Below, piece after piece: positions 48,256 through 57,563 of a stretch of DNA of 64,000 nt (within the stretch, counting starts at the first letter, position 1; the number at the start of each line of letters is the position of its first letter). The notes beneath the pieces are model-generated. The model was not told where the DNA came from and ran no database searches. It saw only the letters and a program-made list of their open reading frames with translations. Both the position numbers and the translations under genes were made by a program. Source of the stretch: Roseiarcus sp963770275 (GTDB taxonomy: Bacteria > Pseudomonadota > Alphaproteobacteria > Rhizobiales > Beijerinckiaceae); assembly GCA_963770275.1 (NCBI GenBank), contig CAVYPD010000003.1, positions 62,001-126,000 on the forward strand, read 5' to 3'.

Positions 48256-49230
48256 ATGACACGGCGCTTCACTCTTGACGCGGCAACCGCCCTTGCCGTG
48301 CGCGCAATCCGCGCCGCCGGCGCCAGCGACGAGGCGGCGCTGTCGCTGGCGCGCGCCACCGTCTCCGCCAATGCGCATGGCAAAGGCTCGAGCGGCTTTT
48401 CCCATCTCATGGACTATCTCAACGCCTTGCGAGCGGGACGGATCGTCGGCGACGCCGAGCCGCTCATAACTTCGCCCGCTCTCGCGGCGATCCATTGCGA
48501 TGCAAAGGGCGGGATCGCGCAAACGGGCTTCGACCGAGCTTTCGATTCGCTCTGCGAGCGCTCGCAGACCTTCGGCATCGCGCTGTTCGCGCAGAACGGA
48601 AGCTACACCACGGGCGAACTCGGCTATTATCCGCGCCGTCTCGCCGAGGCTGGCCTTGTCGCGTTCGCTGCGACCAGCGGACCGGCGCTGATGACGGTCG
48701 CCGGCGCAAAAACGCCTGTTTATTGCACGAACCCGATCGCTTTCGCGGCGCCGCTGGATCAAGGGCCGCCGCTGCTGATCGACCAGGCGTCCAGCGCGAC
48801 CGCCTTTGTCCAGCTCAGACACTACGCGGAACGAGGCGAGGCGTTGCCCGCTGGCTGGGCGGTGGATGCCGATGGACAGCCGACCACCGATCCGCAGGCG
48901 GCTCTCCGTGGCGCGCTTCTCGCTTTCGGCGGCGCGCGCGGCGCGAACGTCGCGCTCATGGTCGAGGTCATGGCTGCGGGGCTTGCAGGCGCGAACTGGG
49001 CGCTCGACGCGCCCTCGTTCCTCTCGGGCGATCGCTCACCCGGCGTTGGCCTTCTCGTCATCGCCATCACGCCGGCTCTGCTCGCGCCGGACTTTCCACA
49101 ACGCCTCAGGCTCCAGCTCGACCGGCTCGCCAAGCTTGGCGTTCATATTCCCGGGCGACGCGCAGCCGGGGCCGAAATCGAACTGCCCGACGCGCTCGCC
49201 GCCGAGATCGAGCGCGCCGGGGCGCCTTGA
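48256..49230 (+). CDS. Ldh2-family NAD(P)-dependent hydroxy-acid dehydrogenase
   Basis: The 324-residue protein belongs to the malate/sulfolactate/ureidoglycolate dehydrogenase family (non-classical Rossmann). It has the N-terminal ANAHGKGSSGFSHLMDYLN (His in the active site), the FAQNGSYTTGELGYYPRRLA region, and TNPIAFAAPL. Members interconvert 2-hydroxy and 2-keto acids such as malate, lactate or sulfolactate. In the substrate region an aromatic NGSYTTG replaces the more common NSNHFG, so specificity may differ. It lies 12 bp after the toxin gene, but a functional link is unlikely. Confidence 0.85.
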   Translation: MTRRFTLDAATALAVRAIRAAGASDEAALSLARATVSANAHGKGSSGFSHLMDYLNALRAGRIVGDAEPLITSPALAAIHCDAKGGIAQTGFDRAFDSLCERSQTFGIALFAQNGSYTTGELGYYPRRLAEAGLVAFAATSGPALMTVAGAKTPVYCTNPIAFAAPLDQGPPLLIDQASSATAFVQLRHYAERGEALPAGWAVDADGQPTTDPQAALRGALLAFGGARGANVALMVEVMAAGLAGANWALDAPSFLSGDRSPGVGLLVIAITPALLAPDFPQRLRLQLDRLAKLGVHIPGRRAAGAEIELPDALAAEIERAGAP

Positions 49231-49287
49231 AACCGCTCCCGTCAAGCGGCAAGAGAGCCGGCTATTGCGCTGTCATGGAGCGAGACA

Positions 49288-51099
49288 ATGAGGAATCGAC
49301 TGAGTCGGAGGCGCCTGCTCAAGATCTCCGCGGCGCTCCCTTTCATCAGCACTCTCGCGCGCGCCGCGGCGGCTGCGACCCGACCGCAAGCACGCGTCCG
49401 TCTCGGCGATCCTGAATGGCCGTCAGAAGCAAGCTGGAATCAACTCGATCATGACGTGGGGGGACGCCTAATCAAGGTGCGCTCTCCGCTCGCCGATTGT
49501 GTCGGCGGAACGCCCGACGCGGCTTGCGAGCAATTGTTCAAGGAGCTCAAGAACCCTTACTACCTCGGCGACGAGGTCGGCCTCACCCAGTCGCTTGGCT
49601 GGGTCGGGGCGTGGACGTCGGAACCAAGCGTCTACGCCGTCGCCGCCAAGACGACGCAAGATGTCGTCGCCGCGGTCAATTTCGCGCGAACCAACAATCT
49701 GCGGCTCGTGGTGAAGGGCGGCGGCCACAGCTATCAGGGAACATCCAACGCCGCCGACTCGCTTCTCATCTGGACGCGCCACATGAACGCCGTGACCTTG
49801 CACGATGCGTTCGTCGGAGCCGGCTGTGCGGCAAGCCCGGAGCCACAACAAGCCGTGTCGATCGAGCCCGGCGCAATCTGGGGACATGTTTACAATCAGG
49901 TGATGACCAAGGCCGGCCGCTACGTCCAAGGCGGCGGCTGCATGACGGTCGGCGTCGTCGGCCTCATCCTCGGCGGCGGCTTTGGCAGCTGCTCGAAGGC
50001 CTTTGGACAGGCAGGCGCGAGCTTGCTGGAGGCGGAAGTCGTGACTGCTGACGGCGAGGTCAAGATCGCCAACGCCTGCACAAATCCCGATCTCTTCTGG
50101 GCGCTGAAGGGCGGCGGCGGCGGGTTCGGAGTCGTGACCCGTGTGACCTTGCGCACGCACACGCTGCCGGAATTCATGGGAGGCGTGTTCGCGACCATCA
50201 AGGCGTCGTCGGATGAGGCCTATCGGCGCCTCATCGCGAAGGTTCTCGAGTTCTACACACAGGCGCTCTTCAATCCACACTGGGGCGAGCAGCTCGGCTT
50301 CCGCCCCGGCGGGATTCTATCGATTTCGATGGTGCAGCAAGGTCTTGACCAGCATGAAGTCGAAGAGACGTGGCGCCCTTTCTTCGACTGGGTCTCAGCG
50401 TCCGCGCAGGATTTCACCATCGTTTCGGCGCCAAGAATCATCAGCGAGCCCGCGCGCCTTTTCTGGGATCCTTCCGCGCTGAAGAAGGCTCCTGGCTTGG
50501 TCCTCGCGGACGACCGTCCCGGCGCGCCGGCGGACAACATCTTCTGGGCCGACAATCGCGAAGAAGCGGGGGTCGTCTGGCAAGCCTATCAATCCACCTG
50601 GCTGCCTCAGTCGCTGCTTGCAGACAATCAGCGCGAACGGTTGGCCGACGCTCTGTTCGCGGCTGCGCGCCATCGGGGCGTCTCGCTGCATTTTAACAAG
50701 GGACTCGCCGGCTCTACCCCTGAGGCGATCGCTACGGCTCGCGATACGGCGATGAACCCCGCGGTCGTCGACGCGTTCGCGCTCGTGATCAGCGGCGCTT
50801 ACGGACCACCTGCCTATCCCGACGTTCCAGGGCACGCGCCAGACATTGTGGCGGCTCAGGCTCGGGGGGCCAAAGTGACCGCGGCGATGGACGAAATCCG
50901 CAGGCTCGTGCCGCGGGCGGGCTCCTATGTGTGGGAAACCGATTACTCCGAGCCGCATTGGCAGGAGGCGTTCTGGGGCGAGAACTATGATCGGCTTCTC
51001 GCAATCAAGAGCAAATACGATCCCGACGGCCTTTTCTTCCTCCACCATGGCGTCGGCAGCGAAGACTGGAGCGCCGATGGATTTACGCGCCTGAACTGA
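49288..51099 (+). CDS. Tat-exported FAD-linked oxidase of the berberine-bridge-enzyme type
   Basis: The 603-residue protein has a Tat-like signal (NRLSRRRLLKISAALPFIS), then a VAO/BBE FAD domain. The covalent-FAD His147 is in VVKGGGHSYQGTS and the second attachment Cys218 in QGGGCMTVGVVGLILGGGFG, so bicovalent FAD is expected. A C-terminal berberine-bridge motif ends the protein (ENYDRLLAIKSKYDPDGLFF). Such enzymes oxidise sugars, phenolic or alkaloid-like compounds with oxygen. The next genes are an aldo/keto reductase and a sugar kinase, which makes a carbohydrate substrate plausible. Confidence 0.88.
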   Translation: MRNRLSRRRLLKISAALPFISTLARAAAAATRPQARVRLGDPEWPSEASWNQLDHDVGGRLIKVRSPLADCVGGTPDAACEQLFKELKNPYYLGDEVGLTQSLGWVGAWTSEPSVYAVAAKTTQDVVAAVNFARTNNLRLVVKGGGHSYQGTSNAADSLLIWTRHMNAVTLHDAFVGAGCAASPEPQQAVSIEPGAIWGHVYNQVMTKAGRYVQGGGCMTVGVVGLILGGGFGSCSKAFGQAGASLLEAEVVTADGEVKIANACTNPDLFWALKGGGGGFGVVTRVTLRTHTLPEFMGGVFATIKASSDEAYRRLIAKVLEFYTQALFNPHWGEQLGFRPGGILSISMVQQGLDQHEVEETWRPFFDWVSASAQDFTIVSAPRIISEPARLFWDPSALKKAPGLVLADDRPGAPADNIFWADNREEAGVVWQAYQSTWLPQSLLADNQRERLADALFAAARHRGVSLHFNKGLAGSTPEAIATARDTAMNPAVVDAFALVISGAYGPPAYPDVPGHAPDIVAAQARGAKVTAAMDEIRRLVPRAGSYVWETDYSEPHWQEAFWGENYDRLLAIKSKYDPDGLFFLHHGVGSEDWSADGFTRLN

Positions 51100-51130
51100 C
51101 ACACGCTCGCCGCACGCCTCAAGGAAACTC

Positions 51131-52165
51131 ATGCCCTACACGCCTTCGCCCACGCGCTACGACAAAATGATCTACAACCGTAGCGGCCGCAGCGGGCTGA
51201 AACTGCCCGCAATATCGCTCGGCCTCTGGCACAATTTCGGTTTCGACAAGTCCTCCGATTCTATGCGCGCGATATGCCGCCAAGCGTTCGATCTTGGCGT
51301 CACCCATTTCGACCTCGCCAACAATTACGGGCCCCCGCCGGGCTCGGCGGAACTTGCCTTTGGCGACATCCTGCGCGGCGACTTCCGAAGCTTTCGCGAC
51401 GAACTCGTGATCTCAACCAAGGCGGGCTACAACATGTGGCCGGGGCCTTATGGCGAATGGGGCAGCCGTAAATCCCTGCTTGCGAGTCTCGACCAGAGCC
51501 TCAAGCGCATGGGCGTCGACTACGTCGACATCTTCTACTCTCACCGTTTCGATCCCGAGACCCCACTCGAAGAGACGATGGGCGCGCTCGATCACGCGGT
51601 TCGCCAGGGCAAGGCGCTTTACGTCGGCATTTCCTCCTACAATGCTCGTCGCACCAAGGAGGCCGTAGCGATCCTCAAGCAGCTCGGCACACCCTGCCTG
51701 ATCCATCAGCCCAGCTATTCGATGATCAATCGCTGGATCGAGGACGATCGTTTGCTCGACACGCTCGAGGCCGAGGGCGTCGGCGCGATTGTTTTTTCTC
51801 CGCTCGCGCAAGGCCTGCTGACCGACAAATATCTCGACGGCGTCCCGACGGGCAGTCGCGCCACGATCAGTCATTTCTTCAATCGGGCGCTGCTCACGCC
51901 GCAGAATCTCGAGCGCGCACGGCAGCTCGACGCCATCGCCAAGCGGCGGGGCCAAACGCTCGCTCAGATGGCGCTTGCCTGGACGTTGAGAGACAAGCGC
52001 GTGACGTCGGCCCTGATCGGCGCGAGCAGCCCCGAGCAAGTGACCGACAGCGTCAGAGCGCTCGACAACCTGTCTTTCACCGCCGATGAACTTAAGGAAA
52101 TCGACCGCCATGCCGTCGAAGGAGGCGTCAACCTCTGGCGTCAGTCGGCTGAGCTCACCGCCTGA
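51131..52165 (+). CDS. Aldo/keto reductase, YghZ-like (L-glyceraldehyde-3-phosphate reductase type)
   Basis: The 344-residue reductase starts with the YghZ pattern YNRSGRSGLKLPAISLGLWH. It has the catalytic tetrad residues: Asp in THFDLANNYG, Tyr in the same block, Lys in ISTKAGYNMWPG, and His in IFYSHRFDPETPLEE. The C-terminal NADPH block includes ALIGASSPEQVTDSV. YghZ reduces L-glyceraldehyde-3-phosphate and methylglyoxal. It probably shares a transcript with the FAD oxidase and the kinase downstream. Confidence 0.9.
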   Translation: MPYTPSPTRYDKMIYNRSGRSGLKLPAISLGLWHNFGFDKSSDSMRAICRQAFDLGVTHFDLANNYGPPPGSAELAFGDILRGDFRSFRDELVISTKAGYNMWPGPYGEWGSRKSLLASLDQSLKRMGVDYVDIFYSHRFDPETPLEETMGALDHAVRQGKALYVGISSYNARRTKEAVAILKQLGTPCLIHQPSYSMINRWIEDDRLLDTLEAEGVGAIVFSPLAQGLLTDKYLDGVPTGSRATISHFFNRALLTPQNLERARQLDAIAKRRGQTLAQMALAWTLRDKRVTSALIGASSPEQVTDSVRALDNLSFTADELKEIDRHAVEGGVNLWRQSAELTA

Positions 52166-52237
52166 CGCGGCTGCGATGATTGCCGGTCATCTCGCCGCTT
52201 GCAAGGATAGCGTCGAGCGCTTCTAGGGAGGAACACC

Positions 52238-53173
52238 ATGCCGAAGCGTCCGCGCATCGGAGTCATCGGCTCGACCAATATGGATCTGACGACGACGGTC
52301 GAACGCATGCCGGTTTGGGGCGAGACAGTCCTCGCCGCGCATTTTGAGACAAGTTTCGGCGGCAAGGGCGCCAATCAGGCGGTCGCCGCGGCGAAGCTTG
52401 GGGCCGAAGTCGTCATGGTGACGAATATCGGCGACGACACGCTGGGCGACAGCGCGCTTAAAAATTTCGAGAGCTACGGGATCAACACGCGGCACGTCCG
52501 CCGCATTCCGAACCAGTCGACCGGAACGGCGACGATTCTGGTCGATAAAAAGTCGGGCGACAATTCGATCCTGATCGTCGCCGGCGCCAACGGCGATCTG
52601 AGCTCCGCCGACGTCGACGCCGCAAGCGAGGCGCTCAAGGGCTGCGATCTCATCCTGCTGCAGCTCGAGATCCAGCTTGAAACCGCTTATGCGGCCATTC
52701 GCTTCGCTCGCAAGAATGGCGTCAGGACCGTGCTGAACCCGGCGCCTGCCCGCCGCAACCTCGACATGGACGTCGTCACGCAAGCGAGCTTTCTCGTCCC
52801 CAACGAGTCCGAGCTCGCGATCCTGACCGACATGCCGGTCGAATCGGAAGACGAGATCGCAGCCGCCGCGCAGAACCTGGTGAAGCAGGGCGTCGAAACG
52901 GTCATCGTGACGCTTGGCGCACGCGGCTCGCTGCTGGCGACGCGGGAGGGCTCGCGACGCATCGCCCCGGTCAAGGTTCAGGCCGTCGATACCACCGGCG
53001 CCGGCGACGCCTTCATCGGCAGCTTCGCCCACTATCTCGCCGGCGGCCTCGCGCTCGAGGCGGCGCTCACCGAGGCGACCCGTTATTCCGCCTTCTCCGT
53101 CACCCGTCATGGGGCGCAGAAATCTTATCCGACGGAGGCCGAGTTCGCTGCGTTTAAGGCTGGGATCGGCTGA
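52238..53173 (+). CDS. rbsK: Ribokinase-like PfkB-family kinase
   Basis: The 311-residue kinase has the ribokinase start IGSTNMDLTTTVERMPVWGE and ETSFGGKGANQAVAAAKLGA, the nucleotide-binding NPAPARR, the LVPNESELAILTD motif, and the signature DTTGAGDAFIGSFAHYL with the catalytic Asp. It phosphorylates ribose or a related sugar at the 5-OH. A good AGGGAGGA site precedes the ATG. No ribose transporter lies in the window, so deoxyribose, or a sugar released by the preceding redox enzymes, is equally possible. Confidence 0.87.
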   Translation: MPKRPRIGVIGSTNMDLTTTVERMPVWGETVLAAHFETSFGGKGANQAVAAAKLGAEVVMVTNIGDDTLGDSALKNFESYGINTRHVRRIPNQSTGTATILVDKKSGDNSILIVAGANGDLSSADVDAASEALKGCDLILLQLEIQLETAYAAIRFARKNGVRTVLNPAPARRNLDMDVVTQASFLVPNESELAILTDMPVESEDEIAAAAQNLVKQGVETVIVTLGARGSLLATREGSRRIAPVKVQAVDTTGAGDAFIGSFAHYLAGGLALEAALTEATRYSAFSVTRHGAQKSYPTEAEFAAFKAGIG

Positions 53174-53380
53174 AGTTCGCCGTGACCGTAGGCGGGTGTC
53201 CCGTTCCCGCGGCCGTCTGCACGCTGAACAGACAATTCAGGATCCGGAAACCTTGCTTCAAAGGGGATCAGTCACCAAAAGTCAGGGGGAAATGATTGAT
53301 GGATGCCCAAACGTGAGGAGATGCGTCGCCGCTCCTTTCCGCAACGCCTCGAGGCAAGAAGCGACCCGCACTCTTGGCCC

Positions 53381-53399
53381 TGACCCAACAACAGGGTCA
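53381..53399. promoter_or_regulatory. Inverted repeat TGACCC-N7-GGGTCA
   Basis: A perfect 6-bp inverted repeat with a 7-base centre lies about 50 bp upstream of the small hydrolase gene, in a 276-bp gap with no gene. It is not followed directly by a T run, so an operator or leader hairpin is more likely than a terminator. Confidence 0.35.
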
Positions 53400-53449
53400 C
53401 CCTGATTTTGTTGAAGCCATTCTCAGCCTCTCGTTAAGGAGGACCAACA

Positions 53450-54070
53450 ATGAAACAGGCTGTTTTCTACTTCGGCGGTTATCAGGCCAGTGAGCACGAT
53501 ATCGCGGTGTGGCTGCGTAGCGCGAGGGCGCAGCAGCCTCGCGTCGAATTCATCGGCTTCCCTTGGACGGGAGGCGCTAGCGCCAGGGCCGATAGCGCCG
53601 TCAAAACCTTCAGCAAGCACGGCAAGTATGATTCAGTGATCGACGATATCCAGGGGAACGGCGCAGACACGATCTTCATCGTTGGCCATTCGAGCGGCTG
53701 CGCGATCGCCAATGCCGTGGACGCCGGTCTCGAGTGGACCGAGAACATTGTGCTCGTGGCGCTCGACGGCTTTACCCCTAACAAATACCAACTCGACCGG
53801 GACACCACGCAAGTCTGGGGGGCCAGGTGCGATGGCGTGAACTCAAGGAACTTCCCGGGCTTCGCCAGCGGCAAGGGCAGGGTCTTCCACGCGACCGACT
53901 GCAAGTCGGAGTGGGCGCTTCATTTTTCGCTCGTCAATGCCAACGCCAACGACAGTTTGGTCGACAGCGTAGGCAACGGCTACGCCAACTGTCGGGCGAA
54001 TCTTTTATTTCTGTCAAACGAACCGGCCTTTCCTGCCCCTTTTGTCCCGGGGATTCTCATGGGAGGGTAG
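53450..54070 (+). CDS. Small alpha/beta-hydrolase-like protein of unknown function
   Basis: The 206-residue protein has a strong ribosome site (TAAGGAGGA) and a predicted nucleophile elbow IFIVGHSSGCAIANAVDAGL near residue 80, with Ser in GHSSG as in esterases and lipases. A LVALDGFTPNKY segment could hold the Asp; the catalytic His is probably in EWALHFSLVNANAN. It starts directly with a beta strand (KQAVFYFGGYQ), has no signal peptide, and is smaller than a full hydrolase. It has no operon partner. I do not recognise a characterised homologue. Confidence 0.7.
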   Translation: MKQAVFYFGGYQASEHDIAVWLRSARAQQPRVEFIGFPWTGGASARADSAVKTFSKHGKYDSVIDDIQGNGADTIFIVGHSSGCAIANAVDAGLEWTENIVLVALDGFTPNKYQLDRDTTQVWGARCDGVNSRNFPGFASGKGRVFHATDCKSEWALHFSLVNANANDSLVDSVGNGYANCRANLLFLSNEPAFPAPFVPGILMGG

Positions 54071-54233
54071 GCGCTGTGCCGCTTCCAATTGCTCATCGAG
54101 CCGGCTTTTGATCCCTATAGTTCCGATGAGGGGCCCCAAGTTACCCCTCGTGAGAGGCGAGGAGTCCCCGATCCGGCTCGGCTACTTACGAACTTCCTTA
54201 CAGACGTTCATGCGATGCGGATCGCCGGACAGC

Positions 54234-54479
54234 TCACACTGGAAATCCGCATTCGTAGTCGCCGCCACTCTTCATCTGAATCGCCTTCATCCTCTCGATC
54301 GCCTGGTCTCGGCAGTAGCTGAATGTCTTGAAACGCGGTGTCACGTCGAACCGGGTCCGGTCGGTTCGATCCGGATAGACGATCGCGGCCCATTCGCCGG
54401 GCGCGTCGTCACAGCCAACCAGCAAGAGAAAAACCAGGAATAGCGGGCCCCTTATCCTGGCCTCTCCGATTCCGGTCAT
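54234..54479 (-). CDS. Small lipoprotein
   Basis: The 81-residue protein has a short signal peptide with a lipobox (FLVFLLLVGC) that would put a lipidated Cys at residue 23. The mature part contains AIVYPDRTDR, RFKTFSYCRDQAIERM and an ending GDYECGFPV with two further Cys that could form a disulfide. This YPDR...FKT...CR...YECG pattern recurs in small proteins of Hyphomicrobiales, function unknown. It stands alone. Confidence 0.7.
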   Translation of the reverse strand: MTGIGEARIRGPLFLVFLLLVGCDDAPGEWAAIVYPDRTDRTRFDVTPRFKTFSYCRDQAIERMKAIQMKSGGDYECGFPV

Positions 54480-54634
54480 AGCGGCTCACCGCCCTCCCCG
54501 CGAACAGCTTGCCGCGCGCGGAGCCCTTCTGAAAGACGATATCGTACTTCACTTGCCCCGCGCGTCCCCTGTGAGGGATCGCTGCTCGTGGCGCGCCAGC
54601 GGGTCTTCCCGCTGCGTAAGATGAGCGCGCCCGT

Positions 54635-55096
54635 TCAGCCGCCGACCAACGATTTTTCGCCGGCCTCGTAGATGCCGTCGAAGATTTTCTTGGCGTCGGC
54701 GTCGGTAGCGCCCTTGGCGTCGTATGTGCCCACCCATTTCAAGGAGGACCCCTTCGGGTCGGGCGAGACGCTGATCGTCGAATGATAGTTGGCGGCGGGC
54801 AGGCCGGAGATGATCGTGTAGGTGTAAGTGTGATTGGCGTTATCAAGGTTCTCAAGCCTTTCAACGACCGTGCCGCCACCCTTGACCGAGAGGGTGCGCT
54901 CTTTGCCGTCGGCGCTCAGCACGCATTTCTCGATCGCCGGATGCCAGTTTGCGATGCCGCAGAAATCCCCGATCTTCTTCCACAGGGCGTCGGGCGACAT
55001 CGAGGATGTCATCGTAACGCTCGACTCGAGCGCGAACGCTGGTCCGATGGAGATCAGAAACGCCGCAGCGGCGACTGAAATCTTGGCGATGCGCAT
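54635..55096 (-). CDS. Exported SRPBCC (START/Bet v1-like) domain protein
   Basis: The 153-residue protein has a clear signal peptide (AKISVAAAAFLISIGPAFAL) and then a polyketide-cyclase/SRPBCC fold. The fold is marked by SPDALWKKIGDFCGIANWHP near residue 35 and the ERLENLDNANHTYTYTII strand near 83. The fold binds hydrophobic ligands in a central cavity. A periplasmic location is less usual for the family. No partner gene is evident. Confidence 0.82.
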   Translation of the reverse strand: MRIAKISVAAAAFLISIGPAFALESSVTMTSSMSPDALWKKIGDFCGIANWHPAIEKCVLSADGKERTLSVKGGGTVVERLENLDNANHTYTYTIISGLPAANYHSTISVSPDPKGSSLKWVGTYDAKGATDADAKKIFDGIYEAGEKSLVGG

Positions 55097-55267
55097 ATTG
55101 GGCCCCCTCCTTTGAGTACATTCTCAGCGATCGTTGCGTCGCGATGGACTGAACCCTAACTGTTTTGGGGTGCTCGGCAATCCTTTTGTTGCGCGACGCG
55201 CCCTCCCTTGCCCGCGTCTCGCCGGCGCTTTACGGATGCGGCGCCAATCAGATTTAGGGAGTTCGCA

Positions 55268-56245
55268 ATGACCGAGGGCGCCATGGACAAGGTCCGGCTG
55301 GGCCGCACCGATCTCATGGTCACGTCCGTCTGCTTCGGCACTTCGGGCCTCGGCGACATGCCTGACACCTATGGCTACGGCGTTGACGAAGCGCGCGCCA
55401 GGGCGACGCTACACGCCATTTTCGATGGGCCGGCCAATTTCATCGACACCGCGCGCAATTATGGGCTCGGCCGCAGCGAAGAACGGATCGGCGCCGCCAT
55501 TCGCGAGCGCGGCGGCTTGCCCGAGGGTTTCGTGATTTCGACCAAGCTCGACCGCGATTTCGAGACGAGCGCGTTCGACGCCTCACGCGCCCGTCGCTCG
55601 TTCGAGCAAAGTCTGAAGACGCTCGGGATCGATCGGGTCGACCTCCTGCATCTGCACGATCCCGAGCACGCCGGCTCGTTCGACGAAGCGACAGGTAAGG
55701 ACGGCGCGCTCGGCGAACTCTTCCGCATCAAGGAGGAAGGTTTGGCGCGAGCGGTCGGGCTCGCCGCCGGTCCGGCTTCCATGATGATGCCGCTCTTGCG
55801 CGATTGGGATTTCGACGCGCTGATCACCCACAATCGCTTCACCCTCGCCAACCGCAGCGCCAACGACATGCTCGATCTCGCGGCGTCGCGGGGCATCGCC
55901 GTCCTCAACGCGGCGCCCTACGCAAGCGGCGTTCTCGCCAAAGGGTCAACCGTCTACCCGCGCTACGCCTATCAGGAAGCGTCCGAGGAAATGCTCGATC
56001 CGATCCGCAAGATCGAAGCGATCTGCACGATGCACGGCGTGCCGCCGGGCGCGGCGGCGCTGCAATTCTCGATGCGCGATCCCCGCGTCGCCTCAACCAT
56101 CTGCGGCGTGACCAAGCCCGAGCGGGTCAAGCAGACGGTCAATTGGGCGCGCTTTCCCATCCCTGACGAGGCCTGGGCCGAGCTGATGGCGCTCAGCTAC
56201 GCGACCGAAGATCCCGAGGCGACGCGCGACTACAAGCTGGGGTAA
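55268..56245 (+). CDS. Aldo/keto reductase, D-threo-aldose/L-fucose dehydrogenase type
   Basis: The 325-residue enzyme has the start VRLGRTDLMVTSVCFGTSGL, the catalytic Asp-Tyr in FIDTARNYGLGRSEERIGAA, Lys in VISTKLDRDF, and His in DLLHLHDPEHA. This matches NAD(P)-dependent L-fucose/D-threo-aldose 1-dehydrogenases and pyridoxal 4-dehydrogenase. I use ATG 55268; ATG 55283 (MDKVRLG) is also possible. It is divergent from the SRPBCC gene. Confidence 0.87.
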   Translation: MTEGAMDKVRLGRTDLMVTSVCFGTSGLGDMPDTYGYGVDEARARATLHAIFDGPANFIDTARNYGLGRSEERIGAAIRERGGLPEGFVISTKLDRDFETSAFDASRARRSFEQSLKTLGIDRVDLLHLHDPEHAGSFDEATGKDGALGELFRIKEEGLARAVGLAAGPASMMMPLLRDWDFDALITHNRFTLANRSANDMLDLAASRGIAVLNAAPYASGVLAKGSTVYPRYAYQEASEEMLDPIRKIEAICTMHGVPPGAAALQFSMRDPRVASTICGVTKPERVKQTVNWARFPIPDEAWAELMALSYATEDPEATRDYKLG

Positions 56246-56461
56246 GCGCGCCAGGACGCGCGCTCGAGGAACCGCCGGGCCTGAACCGATTTCCCGAGAT
56301 CGCGCACATAATGGTGGATCGAGACCGGCGGAAACTCGGCGCGTATCGTAACGTAGCCGCTCGCAGCTTGGTCTTCGCGCTGAGCGTCGGGTGCAGGCAT
56401 TTCGGTAATGGCGGCGGACCCGTCCCTTTGCCGCCTCTTCCGTCCGCAGCAGCGCAGCGGC

Positions 56462-57095
56462 TCATCCGTTGAGCGACTTGGCGCCGCTGACGAACGGGCT
56501 GTCGCGAACGTAAAACCGTAAAACCCGGTCGGCATCCCGCGAAATGCCGATCCTGACGCTCTCTCCGATTTCCCTCTTGCCGATCTCGCCGGGGTCGTGG
56601 TCATCGCGCGCAAGCCACAACGGGCCTTCCTCACAAAGGTCCAGCCCATCGAGGGACCGATCGATCCGCAACGCCTGGGCGAGCCGTCCTGGGCCTCGCG
56701 CAAGATCGCGCAGGCGCTCGGTTCCGCGATTGTTTGCCATGATCGCGATCCCTTCGAGCGGCTCGAGCGCCCTGATCAGGACGCCGGCGCCGATCCCCGG
56801 CGGCCTCGCTCGAGACATTCAGCATCCAGGAGAGACCGTAGGCGAGATAGACATAGGCGTGGCCACGCTCGAGAAAGAGCGCACGATTGCGCGGCGTCAT
56901 GCCCCCATAGGCGTGCCCGGCGGCGTCGCCGATGACATAGGCCTCGGTTTCGACGATGCGACCGCTGGCGACGCCTTCGGGCAATTCCCGCACCAACAGC
57001 TTGCCAATGAGAAAGCGCGCGAGCGCGGCCGTATCGACCGGCAGCTCCGAGCGCGCGAGCGGCGTGTGGGCCGTCTTGGCGTAGCCGGCTTTCAA
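56462..57095 (-). CDS. mpg: 3-Methyladenine DNA glycosylase, AAG/MPG family (one frame break)
   Basis: The enzyme excises alkylated purines from DNA. The first frame has LARFLIGKLLVRELPEG, the catalytic Glu in GRIVETEAYVIGDAAGHAYG, TPRNRALF and HAYVYLAYGLSWMLNV. At the C4 run 56795-56798 one extra base shifts the frame to GIGAGVLIRALEPLEG, then RLAQALRIDRSLDGLDL and an RIGISRDADRVLRFYV end. Removing one base gives 210 residues, the family length. Its start overlaps the SnoaL-like gene as ATGA. The 216 bp beyond its stop show no gene. Confidence 0.88.
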
Positions 57096-57472
57096 GCCAT
57101 CCGCTCAACCAGATGCGCGCGCGAAGGCCCCGGCTCGAACGGATCGCCGAAATATTGGGTCTCGCGCACCACCTTGCCGTCGCGAAACTCCATGATGCTC
57201 ACCGTATAGGACGGCCGCCCGTCATAGGTCAGAACGAATTCGGTGACCCAAAGATCGCCCGCGCCGACGATCCGCCTGACCGAGAAGCGCTTTTTGTTCG
57301 GCTGCACCGTGCGCGACGCCTGAATGTTGCGGCGCCCGCGAATGCGCTCGCCCGATTGCGGATATTCGAGCACCGCGTCCTCTTGGTAGATGTCGTGCTC
57401 CGCCTCGAAGTCGTCAGCGTCGGACGCGGCCCAATGGCGATCGAGAGCCGTTCGGATTTCCGGGTCACCCAT
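57092..57472 (-). CDS. SnoaL/NTF2-like small protein
   Basis: The 126-residue cone-fold protein has the SnoaL-like pattern LDRHWAASDADDFEAEHDIY near the N terminus, YQEDAVLEYPQSGERIRG, and a C-terminal VSIMEFRDGKVVRETQYFGD. Members act as small isomerases, hydrolases or binding proteins, often of ketones or steroids. It is co-transcribed with mpg (4-bp overlap) and divergent from the AraC regulator. The substrate is unknown. Confidence 0.83.
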   Translation of the reverse strand: MGDPEIRTALDRHWAASDADDFEAEHDIYQEDAVLEYPQSGERIRGRRNIQASRTVQPNKKRFSVRRIVGAGDLWVTEFVLTYDGRPSYTVSIMEFRDGKVVRETQYFGDPFEPGPSRAHLVERMA

Positions 57473-57563
57473 GGCAAGCCTCTGCGGATTGAGACGGCGA
57501 GGGGAGCACGCACCGGCTTCAGTTATGTTAGGTTTGCTCGCCGCGTGGCGAAGGTAGCCAAAT

